A DNA stretch of 64,000 nt from Halostagnicola kamekurae. GTDB taxonomy: Archaea > Halobacteriota > Halobacteria > Halobacteriales > Natrialbaceae. The stretch is from assembly GCF_900116205.1 (NCBI RefSeq), contig NZ_FOZS01000001.1, positions 248,001 to 312,000 of the forward strand. Reading direction: 5' to 3'. Positions 25,707 to 34,659 of the stretch are shown here, piece by piece. The position numbers and the translations under genes were made by a program. The notes below the pieces were generated by a model. The model was not told the DNA's origin. It saw only the letters and a program-made list of their open reading frames with translations, and searched no databases. Within the stretch, counting starts at the first letter, position 1; the number at the start of each line of letters is the position of its first letter.

Positions 25707-26771
25707 TCAGCGATCGTCGGAGCCGCTCGCGAGGAAGGATCCGTGGGCCGTCCACAGCTTCTCGGTCTCGACGGAGGCGTCGACGACGAACGTCCAGCCG
25801 TCGCGGTAGACGCCCTCGTTCTCGAGCGACCCCGATCCCGAGGTCGCCTGACTGACGATGTCTACGACGGTGTCGACCGAGAGTCGGTCCGGGTCGGCGA
25901 CGATGCCGTACCGGAGCCGACTTCGCGTCGGGCCCGCCTGCAGGGCGACGCCGGTGGCTCGTGCGGCCCGAACCGCGGACCTGAACGCTTCCGGCGCGTC
26001 GGTCAATCGATCACACAGCGCCTCCCGCGTCGCCGAGTCCAGCGACGCACACGCGACGGCGTGTCCGGAGAGCAGGGATGGGAGCGAGCCGTACGTCTCG
26101 TTCAGATCGAGGTTCGCCTCGCTCGAGCGCGACCGGTCGTCGGCGACGAGCGCCGCGTCGACGTGGGTTCGGGCGTCGGTGGATTCGCTTCCGTACCCGA
26201 CAGCGAGCGTCGAGTCGCCGAGACCGATGGCGTAGGGTTTGTCCTCGGCGGCGAGCCGATCGGCCGTCGTCGGGTCGTCGGTCGTGGGCGTCGTGGTGGT
26301 ACTCGAGCCGGTTCCCGTCAAACTCTGCGGAGCGCCGTCGATCTCCATCCGGTGGCGGTCCCCGTCCGAGCCGACCTCGGACAAGCCGTACGCCCCGGCT
26401 TCCGTTCTGATCGCTCGCCTGTTGAACGAGCCGGTTGCGACAGCACAGCCGCCGGTGATCGTTTCGCCGTCGAGCGCCGCGCTCGCGCTGACGCGTTCGA
26501 CGTCCTCGAGCGAGACCGACGAGTAGCGTCGGCGGAGTTCCTCGAACGGGGCTCTGGCGGCCTCGGGAAGGCCGGTAACGTCCAGTATCGACCGGTCGAC
26601 GCTTGCGATAGCCGTCGTTTCGGCGTCGGCGACCGCTCCGGCGTCGTACCCGTACTGGGTTCCCAACGCCGCCGATCGCGCGTTCGGTGTGGCACCGGCT
26701 GTCCCGCTGGCGATGGCTCCGACGCCGGCGACCGCGAGGGCGCGACGGAGCAGCGACCGTTTCGATAGCAT
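25707..26771 (-). CDS. Secreted haloarchaeal protein, function unknown
   Basis: A 354-residue protein with an export signal: SKRSLLRRALAVAGVGAIASGTAGA, a twin-arginine followed by a hydrophobic stretch, with no lipobox cysteine. The mature part is acidic, rich in Ala/Ser/Thr, and includes a TTTTPTTDDPTTAD linker near the middle. It has two regular alpha/beta-looking halves but no recognised motif. It lies between the ileS tail and prs, in the same orientation as prs, 86 nt from it. Confidence 0.75.
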   Translation of the reverse strand: MLSKRSLLRRALAVAGVGAIASGTAGATPNARSAALGTQYGYDAGAVADAETTAIASVDRSILDVTGLPEAARAPFEELRRRYSSVSLEDVERVSASAALDGETITGGCAVATGSFNRRAIRTEAGAYGLSEVGSDGDRHRMEIDGAPQSLTGTGSSTTTTPTTDDPTTADRLAAEDKPYAIGLGDSTLAVGYGSESTDARTHVDAALVADDRSRSSEANLDLNETYGSLPSLLSGHAVACASLDSATREALCDRLTDAPEAFRSAVRAARATGVALQAGPTRSRLRYGIVADPDRLSVDTVVDIVSQATSGSGSLENEGVYRDGWTFVVDASVETEKLWTAHGSFLASGSDDR

Positions 26772-26857
26772 CGACCGAGAAAAGACGCGACTCTCTTATA
26801 AGTATGCTGTCGGATTTTCTCGCCGAGAAACTGCTCGAGTTGGCCCCGGTGACGAGA

Positions 26858-27706
26858 TCACAGTTCCTCGGCGATGGCCGGCGCGACTGAGACCGAACTG
26901 ACCGGCCGTTCGACCGTGTCGGTCCCGTAGATCGCTTCGACGCCCGCACTCGAGAGCTTCGTATAGGCGTTGTGGACCAAAAGCGGGTGAACGCAGGTGA
27001 CGAACACGCGGTCGACGCCGCGCTCGGCGAGGACGGCGACGGCCTCGCTCATCGTCGACCCCGTCGCGATGATGTCGTCCGTGACGACGACGTCCCGGCC
27101 GGCGACCTCGACGTCGCTCGGAGTGATTTCGACCTCGGTTCCCGAGCGCCGCGTCTTCTCGAAGTAGTCCGTCTCGCCCGCACCGTAGGCGTCGCGGACC
27201 GTCTCGGCGAGGTCTATCGCTCCGGCGTCCGGCGAGAGGAACACGGGGTCCTCGAGCGCGTCGGGCAACGGTTCCGCGAGGCGTCCCGCGGCGTCGACCG
27301 CGGTCGCCGTCGGTTCGAAAAACTCGCAGACGTCGCGCTCGTGAGGAGTGACCGTCAGCACGCGATCGGCGCCCGTCGAGATAGCGCGAGCGACCGCTCG
27401 AGCGGAGATCGGGTGTCCCGGTTCGAACGCGTCGTCCTGCCGGCCGTATCCCATGTAGGGGAGCACCGTGACGACTTCCTCGGCCCCCGCTTCGCGGACT
27501 GCGTCCTGCAGTTGCAGGAGTTCGACGTGCGCGTCGTTCGAGACCGTCGACGCGACGACGACGGCCCGGTCGCCGTCGAACGCCGGGACCGCGGCGAGCG
27601 TTTCCCCGTCCGGAAACCGATCGTAAGTGGCGGTCGCGAGCGGTTCGTCGAGAACGCGGGCGAGCGAGGCGGCGAGCGACTGCGAGGCAGATCCGCTGAC
27701 GATCAT
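26858..27706 (-). CDS. prs: Ribose-phosphate pyrophosphokinase (PRPP synthetase)
   Basis: A 282-residue enzyme making PRPP from ribose-5-phosphate and ATP for nucleotide, histidine and tryptophan synthesis. The ATP/Mg segment reads YMGYGRQDDAFEPGHPIS (about residues 82-100) and the PRPP loop reads VVVTDDIIATGSTMSEAV (about 202-218). The start MIVSGSASQSL at 27706 matches the short archaeal form; the longer frame upstream reads through a duplicated 18-bp segment (about 27750-27785) and is rejected. Confidence 0.92.
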   Translation of the reverse strand: MIVSGSASQSLAASLARVLDEPLATATYDRFPDGETLAAVPAFDGDRAVVVASTVSNDAHVELLQLQDAVREAGAEEVVTVLPYMGYGRQDDAFEPGHPISARAVARAISTGADRVLTVTPHERDVCEFFEPTATAVDAAGRLAEPLPDALEDPVFLSPDAGAIDLAETVRDAYGAGETDYFEKTRRSGTEVEITPSDVEVAGRDVVVTDDIIATGSTMSEAVAVLAERGVDRVFVTCVHPLLVHNAYTKLSSAGVEAIYGTDTVERPVSSVSVAPAIAEEL

Positions 27707-27805
27707 ACTCGCAGAGTCTGGCCGCTGGCTAAACCCGTTTTCGTTCTCCGTCTCTGATCCGTTCAGCGTCTCTGATCCGTTCAACGATGCAGCGGCCGTG
27801 TGTCC

Positions 27806-28357
27806 TCACTCCGCTTCGGTCGCGTCGTCAGCGTCGGCGTCGCCCGACCCGCACGGACCGCCGGAGGTCCCGCTCGCCATCGTCACGCTGCCGTCGCTCC
27901 TGACGCTGATGAACAGGTTGAAACAGTCCGGATCGTTCCAGTCGGCCGGCGTCACCTCGCGAACCGAGTCGCCGTCGAGGCGCGCGACGACGCTGAACGA
28001 GCCGGGTTCGCTGGGCCAGTTTCGCTCGAGGGTCGTGCTATCACCGCTGGTCTCGAGGGTCTCGGTGGTCCACTCTTCTATTTCGCCGCCGAACTCGACG
28101 ATAACGTCGACCGTGTGGCTCGTCTCGTCCAAGTTTTCGACGGTGATGTCTCCGAGTATAGTGCCGGTCTGTGCAGTCGATCCCGATTCGTCTGTCCCAC
28201 CATCGGGTCCGCCGCTTTCGTCGCCGGTGGTTTCGTTCCCACCGTCGTCTGTCGCCCCATCGGGGTCGCCGTCGCCCGATCCCATGCACCCGGCGACCGC
28301 ACCCACCGCCGTCGTACTTGCGACGGCCAGCATCTGCCGTCGTGTTCGATCTCCCAT
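27806..28357 (-). CDS. Tat lipoprotein, function unknown
   Basis: A 183-residue protein with a Tat lipoprotein signal (GDRTRRQMLAVAS, AGC near residue 23) and a long Gly/Asp/Thr-rich linker to about residue 65. The folded part has an Ig-like strand pattern (ITVENLDETSHTVDVIVEF) and two cysteines (DPDCFN and GGPCGSG) that could pair. It resembles haloarchaeal secreted beta-sandwich proteins of unknown role. It stands alone between prs and the propeller-like gene. Confidence 0.78.
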   Translation of the reverse strand: MGDRTRRQMLAVASTTAVGAVAGCMGSGDGDPDGATDDGGNETTGDESGGPDGGTDESGSTAQTGTILGDITVENLDETSHTVDVIVEFGGEIEEWTTETLETSGDSTTLERNWPSEPGSFSVVARLDGDSVREVTPADWNDPDCFNLFISVRSDGSVTMASGTSGGPCGSGDADADDATEAE

Positions 28358-28405
28358 CGATCCATCCTATAAATTCCGTCACAGTAAGCCTTCGTCAGAC
28401 GCGCG

Positions 28406-29320
28406 TCACACGTCGCCATCGGCTTCGACCGTCGGAACCGCGATTCCCGTCACGCCGGTGACGCCGAGGACGTGAGGCCGCCAGCCGGTGTCGTCGGCCG
28501 CGAAAACCGTCCCGTCGGTCGAGACCGCGTAGACGGTGTCGCCGTAGCCGAACCCGACGATCGCATCGCTCGAGGCCGCGCCCCCATCGCTGTCGTCCGA
28601 TCCGCCGGCGGTTGCCCACTCCTCGTCCCGAACCCAGTCTCCCGCCTCGTCACCGTGGGCCGCGTATTCGTAGACGACCCCGTCGGAGACCGCGTGCGCC
28701 TGCTCTAGGTGACCCGACTCGCTGCCCGGATCGGCCGCGACGATTTCCGTGGAGCCGGATCTAATCTCCATCCACCCGTTGCCGAGTTTGTACAGCCCCG
28801 ACTCGGTCGCCGCGAGCGGAACCCCGGCGGCGGAGACGTCGCGAACGTCGCTCAGTCCCGCGTGATCGAGCCCGCCGTCGTGGACGCGGTAGACGCCGCG
28901 GTCGGTTCCGAGCAGGTCGCCGTCCATCGCCTGTACGTCGGCCTCGAGAGAACCAGAGAGCGTCTCCCAGCCCTCGGCGTCTCGCCCGTCGCCACCGTCC
29001 AGTCGGGCGATACGGCCGTCGGGTCCGGCCGCGAGGAGCGCGTCTCCGTGGTAGCTCGCGGCCACAGCGGGGCCAAATTCCGTCTCGGCGAACGAGTCGG
29101 GATCGGTCGGATCCGCCACCAGCACGTCCTCGTCGGTCGCGACGGCGATCGAACCGGGACAGGCGGCAACGTCTCGCGTCTCCGCTCGGTGACAGAGCGA
29201 AAACTCGCCGACGGCGCTGTCCGACAGTCTCACGTGGACGACTCCCATCGAACTCCCGACGTAGGCGTCGAGTGCGCCCCCGCTCTCGCCGTAGACGCGT
29301 TTTTCGTCGATCGTGCTCAT
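28406..29320 (-). CDS. HVO_0234-type beta-propeller-like protein
   Basis: A 304-residue cytoplasmic acidic protein with repeated units of about 40 residues of the form hydrophobic strand, DxD, hydrophobic strand (for example VLVADPTDPDSF, LLAAGPDGRIARLD, LLGTDRGVYRVHD, VYAVSTDGTVFAADD), as in beta-propellers. I recognise it as the haloarchaeal HVO_0234-like family, whose role is unknown. The start at 29320 (MSTIDEKRVYG) is chosen because upstream codons are not conserved-looking. It is divergent from the phosphohexomutase gene, which begins 160 nt away. Confidence 0.75.
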   Translation of the reverse strand: MSTIDEKRVYGESGGALDAYVGSSMGVVHVRLSDSAVGEFSLCHRAETRDVAACPGSIAVATDEDVLVADPTDPDSFAETEFGPAVAASYHGDALLAAGPDGRIARLDGGDGRDAEGWETLSGSLEADVQAMDGDLLGTDRGVYRVHDGGLDHAGLSDVRDVSAAGVPLAATESGLYKLGNGWMEIRSGSTEIVAADPGSESGHLEQAHAVSDGVVYEYAAHGDEAGDWVRDEEWATAGGSDDSDGGAASSDAIVGFGYGDTVYAVSTDGTVFAADDTGWRPHVLGVTGVTGIAVPTVEADGDV

Positions 29321-29480
29321 ACTCGAGCCCTCGGCCGGGAGCGTCGAAAACATTCTGCTTGGCGACGGCGCCGCGTCGTCCGTTCTACGTGGCGACGGGC
29401 TGTGGTTGACTCGGCTGTGCGAAGCCCGAAGGGAGCACCGTCCGGAACCACTTTGGGGCGTCCGCGCCCAGTGTTCGTCG

Positions 29481-30845
29481 ATGAAAGTGTTCGGATCGAG
29501 CGGGACCCGGGGCGTCGCCAACGAGGAACTGACGCCGGAGTTCGTCCTGCGCGTCGCCAAAGCCGCGGGCACAGCCTGGGACGTCGACCGGATTGCGATC
29601 GCTCGAGACACTCGCCACACCGGCCGCATGCTCGCCGATGCGGCCGCCAGCGGCATCGTCAGCACCGGGACCGACGTCGATCGACTCGGGATTTTACCGA
29701 CGCCGGGCGCGCAGTTTTACGCCGAGCGCGAGGGCGTTCCGACGATCGTCATCACGGCCTCGCACAACCCGCCCCAGTACAACGGCGTCAAACTCGTCGG
29801 TAGCGACGGCGTCGAACTGGCGATCGACGACCTAGAGCGCATCGAGGAGGCGCTGCTCGCCGAGTCGTTCGACGTCGCCGCGTGGGACGAAACCGGCCGG
29901 AGCCGCGACGTCGACGGCGTGCGACGGGACTACATCGACGAACTGCGCTCTGCCGTCGACGGCGAGAAAATTGCCGCCGGCGACCTGACTATCGCCCTCG
30001 ATCCGGGCCACGGCGCGGGCTCGCTCGTCAGCCCCGAGTTCTTCCGCGATCTCGGCTGTCGCGTTATCACCGTCAACGGACAGGCCGACGGTCACTTCCC
30101 CGGCCGCGACCCCGAACCGGTCCCCGACAACCTCGAGGACCTCGGCCGACTCGTCCGCGCGACCGACGCCGACGTCGGGATCGCCCACGACGGCGACGCC
30201 GACCGGGCCATCTTCTTCGACGAAACCGGCGAGTACGTCGAGGGCGACGCGACGCTCGCAGCGCTCGCCGCGGCCGAACTCGAGCCCGGCGATACGACCG
30301 TCTCCGCGGTCAACGTCTCCCAGCGGCTGGTCGACGTGGTCAACGACGTCGGCGCGTCCATCGAACTCACGCCGATCGGCTCGACGAACATCATCACGCG
30401 GATCGAGGAACTCGAGGAAAACGGTCGGCGCGTGCCGGTCGCAGGCGAAGGAAACGGCGGCATTTTCTTCCCCGGATTCCGCCTCTCGCGGGACGGGGCC
30501 TTCACAGCCGCTCGATTCCTCGAACTCGTCGCCGATCGGTCGGTGAGCGACATCGTCGAACCCTACGGCGGCTACGCCAACGTCCGCCGCAACATCGAGT
30601 ACGACTCGACGGCCGAACGCGACGCGATGATCGACGCGGCGGCGAACCAGGCCAAAACCTCCGATGCAGAGCTCAACACGCGCGACGGCTACCGTCTCGA
30701 TCACGGCGACGCCTGGGTGCTCGCCCGCCCCTCCGGCACCGAACCACTCGTCCGGATCTACGCGGAGGCCCGCGACTCGAGTCGCGCCGAGGAACTCGCG
30801 GGCGATATGTACCGGGCGCTGGCCGAAGCGAAAAACGACGCCTGA
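29481..30845 (+). CDS. glmM: Phosphohexomutase (phosphoglucosamine/phosphomannomutase type)
   Basis: A 454-residue alpha-D-phosphohexomutase that would interconvert sugar 1- and 6-phosphates for cell-surface glycan precursors. The phosphoserine loop reads TASHNPPQYNG (about residues 93-103), the Mg site DGDADRA (about 237-243), and the phosphate-binding loop RPSGTEPLVRIYAEA near the C-terminus. The start MKVFGSSGTRGVANEEL at 29481 is the family start. Whether glucosamine-1-phosphate is the true substrate cannot be decided from sequence. Confidence 0.9.
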   Translation: MKVFGSSGTRGVANEELTPEFVLRVAKAAGTAWDVDRIAIARDTRHTGRMLADAAASGIVSTGTDVDRLGILPTPGAQFYAEREGVPTIVITASHNPPQYNGVKLVGSDGVELAIDDLERIEEALLAESFDVAAWDETGRSRDVDGVRRDYIDELRSAVDGEKIAAGDLTIALDPGHGAGSLVSPEFFRDLGCRVITVNGQADGHFPGRDPEPVPDNLEDLGRLVRATDADVGIAHDGDADRAIFFDETGEYVEGDATLAALAAAELEPGDTTVSAVNVSQRLVDVVNDVGASIELTPIGSTNIITRIEELEENGRRVPVAGEGNGGIFFPGFRLSRDGAFTAARFLELVADRSVSDIVEPYGGYANVRRNIEYDSTAERDAMIDAAANQAKTSDAELNTRDGYRLDHGDAWVLARPSGTEPLVRIYAEARDSSRAEELAGDMYRALAEAKNDA

Positions 30846-31089
30846 TCTCGCCACCCCCCCTCTCTTTACGCGTCGCGCTCCTCACCGTTCCGTCGCGAGC
30901 ACGCCGCTGGCTCGAGTCGAAGCCCACCGATCGGTCCCGGATCCATCGCCGCGGTCATCGCGATTCCGCTCGCGAGCAGGTGATAGGCACAATCGGAACG
31001 AGGAGGCTGTGGCTCATGGGCGGTCGTTCGTCCGCATCCGTGGAAATACTCCGCCGCGTGCTGGTTCGTATTGCCGGACGTGGAGTCGA

Positions 31090-32241
31090 CTACACCGGAT
31101 CGTCGACCTCGAGGGCCGCCTCTAACTGCTCTCGTTCGTTTCGAAGCGCCTCGAGTTCGTCCTCGACCTGCCCGTCGGCCAGCCGCCTGCGCTCGTCGGG
31201 CGTGAGCCGGTCGACCGCCTGAGCCGCCGTCTGCAGCCGGTCGTAGTCAGAATCGCGGGCGAATAAGCGAACCTCTCGCAGCAGCGATACCGTCTCCTCG
31301 TCGGCGATCCGGTCGACAAACGGCCGGTACTCGCGCGTCTGCCGGCGGAGGACGCCCGCGGGCTCGGGCGGCCAGCCGACGGTCAACGGCTCGGCGTCGA
31401 TGCCGTCGAGGTAGGTCTGCTGGGTGGCCACCTGCCGCTTGAGTTCGTCGGCGTCGTCGACGTAGTGAGACAGCTTCGAGCGGGTGTACTCGGCGTACTC
31501 GAGCAGTTCCTCGACCGTGTACTCGCCCGCGGGATTCGTCTCGACGTAGGACTCGAGGTCTGCGGGGGGCAGTTCGTACTCGACGAACGGATACCAGCGC
31601 GTTCGACTCAGGAACGCGAACACCTCCCGTGCCGAGGCGTTGCTTCGATACTCCTCGAACGCCTCCCGAACCGCCTCGTCGTAGGCTTCGATCGGCTCCC
31701 GAAGCCGCTCGACCGGCGCGTCGAAATCGGCGTGAGAGAGCTCGAGCAACCGTTCGGCCTCCGCGAGTTCGTCGTCGATCTCCCCGAGGCGCTGGCTGGC
31801 GTTCGTCCGGGCCGCACCCAGCGCCTCGCGCGCGGCTTCGCGCTCGTCGATCAGGTCCGCGTACTGCTTTGCCGGCTCGAGTTCGGCTTCAGCCTGCTCG
31901 AAGTCGGACTCGCTGAGCCGGCGCTTGTCGATCGCGTCGAGCGCGGCCTCGAAGGCTTCTCGACCCCGAAGATCGTCGTCGAGCCCCTCCACGAGCGAGT
32001 CGAACTTCCCCTCGAGTTCGATGTAGGCCTGGAAGTTCTCCCGGCCGGTGCCGGTCGCGCGGTCGACGTACGATTCCAGTAACTCGGTCGCGTTTCGGTA
32101 GGCCGCCGCGGCGTCTTCGACCGCCGCCTCGTCGCCGCCGCCCTGTCGTTCGATTCGTTGCTGTGCCGTCTCGAGTCGCTCGCGGGCGTCTCGCAGCTCC
32201 GCGAGCGCCTCGGAGTCCGCGCGATGAACGGATTCGCTCAT
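31090..32241 (-). CDS. Haloarchaeal coiled-coil protein, function unknown
   Basis: A 383-residue very acidic protein that is almost wholly alpha-helical, with heptad-like stretches at about residues 8-40, 85-180 and 355-380. A more globular part near 200-240 reads FAFLSRTRWYPFVEYELPP. It belongs to a family of haloarchaeal proteins of unknown function; I see no enzyme motif. Its stop is 244 nt from the phosphohexomutase stop, with the genes convergent. Confidence 0.75.
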   Translation of the reverse strand: MSESVHRADSEALAELRDARERLETAQQRIERQGGGDEAAVEDAAAAYRNATELLESYVDRATGTGRENFQAYIELEGKFDSLVEGLDDDLRGREAFEAALDAIDKRRLSESDFEQAEAELEPAKQYADLIDEREAAREALGAARTNASQRLGEIDDELAEAERLLELSHADFDAPVERLREPIEAYDEAVREAFEEYRSNASAREVFAFLSRTRWYPFVEYELPPADLESYVETNPAGEYTVEELLEYAEYTRSKLSHYVDDADELKRQVATQQTYLDGIDAEPLTVGWPPEPAGVLRRQTREYRPFVDRIADEETVSLLREVRLFARDSDYDRLQTAAQAVDRLTPDERRRLADGQVEDELEALRNEREQLEAALEVDDPV

Positions 32242-32319
32242 TGTGTTTGGAGTGTCGGTGTGGGTTCGCTATCTCGAGTGGCGGTGTGGTTCGTCGCGGC
32301 GCTCCGACGCGACTCGACG

Positions 32320-32706
32320 TTACTCGTAGACCGCGTCGGGGTCGAACACCTGCTCGCCGACGTTTTCGCCGTCTACCGTTCGATAGAAACACGACCGGTG
32401 GCCCGTGTGACAGGCCCCGCCCTCCTGCTCGACGAGATAGAGCAGCGTGTCGGCGTCGCAGTCGACTCGAACCTCCGCCACCTGCTGGGTGTGACCGCTG
32501 GTCTTGCCCTTCTCCCACAGTTCCTCGCGGCTCCGCGAGTAGTAGTGGGCTCTGCCGGTCTCTCTCGTCCGCTCGAGGGCGTCCGGAGAGACGTACGCGA
32601 GCATCAACACGTCGCCCGACTCGGCGTCCTGGGCTATCGCCGGAACCAGCCCGTCGTCGCCGAAATCGACGTCGATATCGTCGTCCATACTCCGAGGAAA
32701 GTCCAT
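32320..32706 (-). CDS. hisI: Phosphoribosyl-AMP cyclohydrolase
   Basis: A 128-residue histidine-biosynthesis enzyme, third step. The zinc and Mg ligands are visible: [11 protein letters not shown] and [14 protein letters not shown], together with [11 protein letters not shown]. The start is either 32706 (MDFPRS) or 32688 (MDDDID); both suit the family length. It stands apart from other his genes, as is usual in haloarchaea. It lies 78 nt downstream of the coiled-coil gene start. Confidence 0.92.
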   Translation of the reverse strand: MDFPRSMDDDIDVDFGDDGLVPAIAQDAESGDVLMLAYVSPDALERTRETGRAHYYSRSREELWEKGKTSGHTQQVAEVRVDCDADTLLYLVEQEGGACHTGHRSCFYRTVDGENVGEQVFDPDAVYE

Positions 32707-32866
32707 CGAGAGCGATAGGTCTTTTGCTGCACTCGAGATTCTGGGAACGGTGGGATTCGATCCGCAGTCGGACGGGTGATCGGTTCGTGACTCGCCGTTT
32801 CGATTCGCGAACTTGAGTGGCACGTCGATATGTTTATCCGCTGTCTCTGCGTATGTGTATGTGTAC

Positions 32867-33094
32867 ATGGGGTCGAAAACCATCTCGCTAACCGAAGACG
32901 CCTACAATCGGTTGAAAGACCACAAACGCGAAGACGAGAGCTTTACCGACGTGGTCAACCGCCTCACCGACACCGAGGCGAACCCCCTCGAGTCGGCGGG
33001 GAAGTTCCCCGGACTCGCCGCCGATCGCGACGAGTTCCGCGAAAAATTCGATCAGGACGTTACGGAGAGAGAACGTGAACTGTTTGGACAGTAA
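32867..33094 (+). CDS. vapB: VapB-type antitoxin
   Basis: A 75-residue protein beginning [16 protein letters not shown], a ribbon-helix-helix-like DNA-binding start common to haloarchaeal VapB antitoxins, followed by a helical toxin-binding tail ending EREREL. It overlaps the PIN-domain toxin gene by 20 nt, the classical layout for coupled toxin-antitoxin pairs. A TATA-like ATGTTTATCC at about 32829-32838 lies 30-35 nt upstream. Confidence 0.88.
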   Translation: MGSKTISLTEDAYNRLKDHKREDESFTDVVNRLTDTEANPLESAGKFPGLAADRDEFREKFDQDVTERERELFGQ

Positions 33095-33479
33095 CGCGCT
33101 CGTCGATTTTCTGGACCCGACGACCGAACATCACGACGACGCTCGGTCGTTTATAGAGGACCGGCCGTCGCGAGCGTGGTTCGCCCCGGCAGTTGTGATA
33201 TACGAGATCTACCGATACCGAGCGCGTCAGGCCGGTCCCGATGGTCTTTCCGAACTCGAGAATAGTCTCGAGTGGCTCGACACTGTCGCGCTGACGTACG
33301 ACGCGGCACGCGAGGCGGCACTAATCGACGCCGAGTTGCTGGCCGCCGGAACGCCGATCAATCAGATGGACGTGCTGATCGCGGGCGTCACCCGCGAGGC
33401 CGGCGGAACGCTCGTGACTCGAGACGGCGACTTCTCCGCCGTGGAAGGTCTCGCGGTCGAGAGCTACGTCGAGGACTGA
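33075..33479 (+). CDS. vapC: VapC-type PIN-domain ribonuclease toxin
   Basis: A 134-residue PIN protein. The acidic catalytic residues are visible in [11 protein letters not shown] (first Asp), VIYEIYRY (Glu), INQMDVLIAG (Asp) and VTRDGDF (Asp). It would cleave RNA when not bound by the antitoxin encoded just upstream. All key residues are present, so the toxin is probably active. It is a short accessory module between hisI and the metalloprotease gene. Confidence 0.92.
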   Translation: MNCLDSNALVDFLDPTTEHHDDARSFIEDRPSRAWFAPAVVIYEIYRYRARQAGPDGLSELENSLEWLDTVALTYDAAREAALIDAELLAAGTPINQMDVLIAGVTREAGGTLVTRDGDFSAVEGLAVESYVED

Positions 33480-33635
33480 TCGGCTCGGCGAACGATCCCA
33501 CACGTACCGGCGGGTCAGGTACTCTCGCGTTGAGTCGTGGCCGAGCTCGGGTAGATCGGAGTGGCGGACTCCGGGTGTTGGATACGTGACACGCCGGACA
33601 TCAGAGTTTTCTACTCGCTTGCCGGACAGTCAGGC

Positions 33636-34652
33636 GTGTCAACCGCTCGTCTCGCGCTCGCGCTTGTCGTGCTCCTCGCCCTCTCGGGCTGTGCGAGCGT
33701 CCCAATCGATCCGATGGGCAACGAACCCGCGCCGAATACCGCGGACGTACACTCCGAGAATCCGTACGGGAAGGACACGCTCACGGTCGGTCTCGACACC
33801 AGCGCGGCCGAGCGAAACGTCACTCCGCTCGTCGCGAACGCACTCGCATACTGGGAGGAAAACGCGAGCGAGTACGCGGGCTATCCGATCGAGTACACGC
33901 TCGAGCCCGACACGACGAATCCCGACGTACAGATCGACTGGCGGGAGAACATCACTGCCTGCGATGGGTTCGATACGCGCACGATCGGCTGTGCGGATCT
34001 CGTCACCGATCGAGCGCCCGCTACGACCGAGATCGCCATCGAAGCCGGCTGGACGAACTCGAGCACCGAGGACACGCTCATCCACGAACTTGGGCACACG
34101 CTTGGACTCGATCACGACGACGAGCCCCAGCCGATCATGCAGGCCACCGAGAGCGTGACGCCGGCCGAACAACGCCCCGAGGTCACGCTCTTGCTCGATC
34201 GGAAGTACCACGATCACGAGACGGCTCGCGAACAAACCGAGCGCGCACTCGACTACTGGGACGAGTGGGCCGACGGCAATCTCGAGCAAACCGTTTCCTA
34301 CGACCTGCAAACGACCGAAATCGACGTCGGCTCCGAGTCGGGGAGTACCACCGACCCCGCTCGATCCGATTCGATCGATGCCGACCGCTCGGAGAACGTC
34401 TCGGTCGTCGTCGCCGATGACCGCGAGTACTGCGACGCGAACGAATCCGCGTCGTGTGCGGGCGTGTCGGAACCCGAAATCGACACCGACGACTACAGCG
34501 TGGGGCTGGCGATACCCCGCGCGGATACGATCGGCTGGTTCGTCGGCTACTACCTCGGCGCGTTCCACGGCCTCGAGTCCGAGGAGTACCCCGACCCGTT
34601 CCAGACTCGAACCGTCGAACACGTCTCCGGGGAGTGGTGGGCTGGCGAGTGA
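33636..34652 (+). CDS. Matrixin-like zinc metalloprotease lipoprotein
   Basis: A 338-residue exported protein. The GTG start at 33636 gives a short lipoprotein signal (STARLALALVVLLALSGC) of the Sec type, unusual beside the Tat lipoproteins elsewhere in the window. The zinc site HELGHTLGLDHDD (about residues 149-161) is the matrixin/metzincin HExxHxxGxxH pattern, with a downstream Met in IMQATE serving as the Met-turn. The C-terminal half (about 185-338) lacks a recognised domain and has an AFHGLESEEYP segment. It may process cell-surface or secreted proteins. Start choice is moderate; an in-frame GTG at 33561 exists. Confidence 0.85.
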   Translation: MSTARLALALVVLLALSGCASVPIDPMGNEPAPNTADVHSENPYGKDTLTVGLDTSAAERNVTPLVANALAYWEENASEYAGYPIEYTLEPDTTNPDVQIDWRENITACDGFDTRTIGCADLVTDRAPATTEIAIEAGWTNSSTEDTLIHELGHTLGLDHDDEPQPIMQATESVTPAEQRPEVTLLLDRKYHDHETAREQTERALDYWDEWADGNLEQTVSYDLQTTEIDVGSESGSTTDPARSDSIDADRSENVSVVVADDREYCDANESASCAGVSEPEIDTDDYSVGLAIPRADTIGWFVGYYLGAFHGLESEEYPDPFQTRTVEHVSGEWWAGE

Positions 34653-34659
34653 AAGCGGG

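Noticed and set aside
27750-27785. A two-copy 18-bp repeat at the start of the longer prs frame
   Set aside because: The copies lie upstream of the true prs start and are too short to judge; they were not counted as a separate element.
30846-31089. A short minus-strand frame with a plausible peptide between glmM and the coiled-coil gene
   Set aside because: About 30 codons from an internal ATG with no promoter, no ribosome site and no recognisable family; it falls between two convergent stops.
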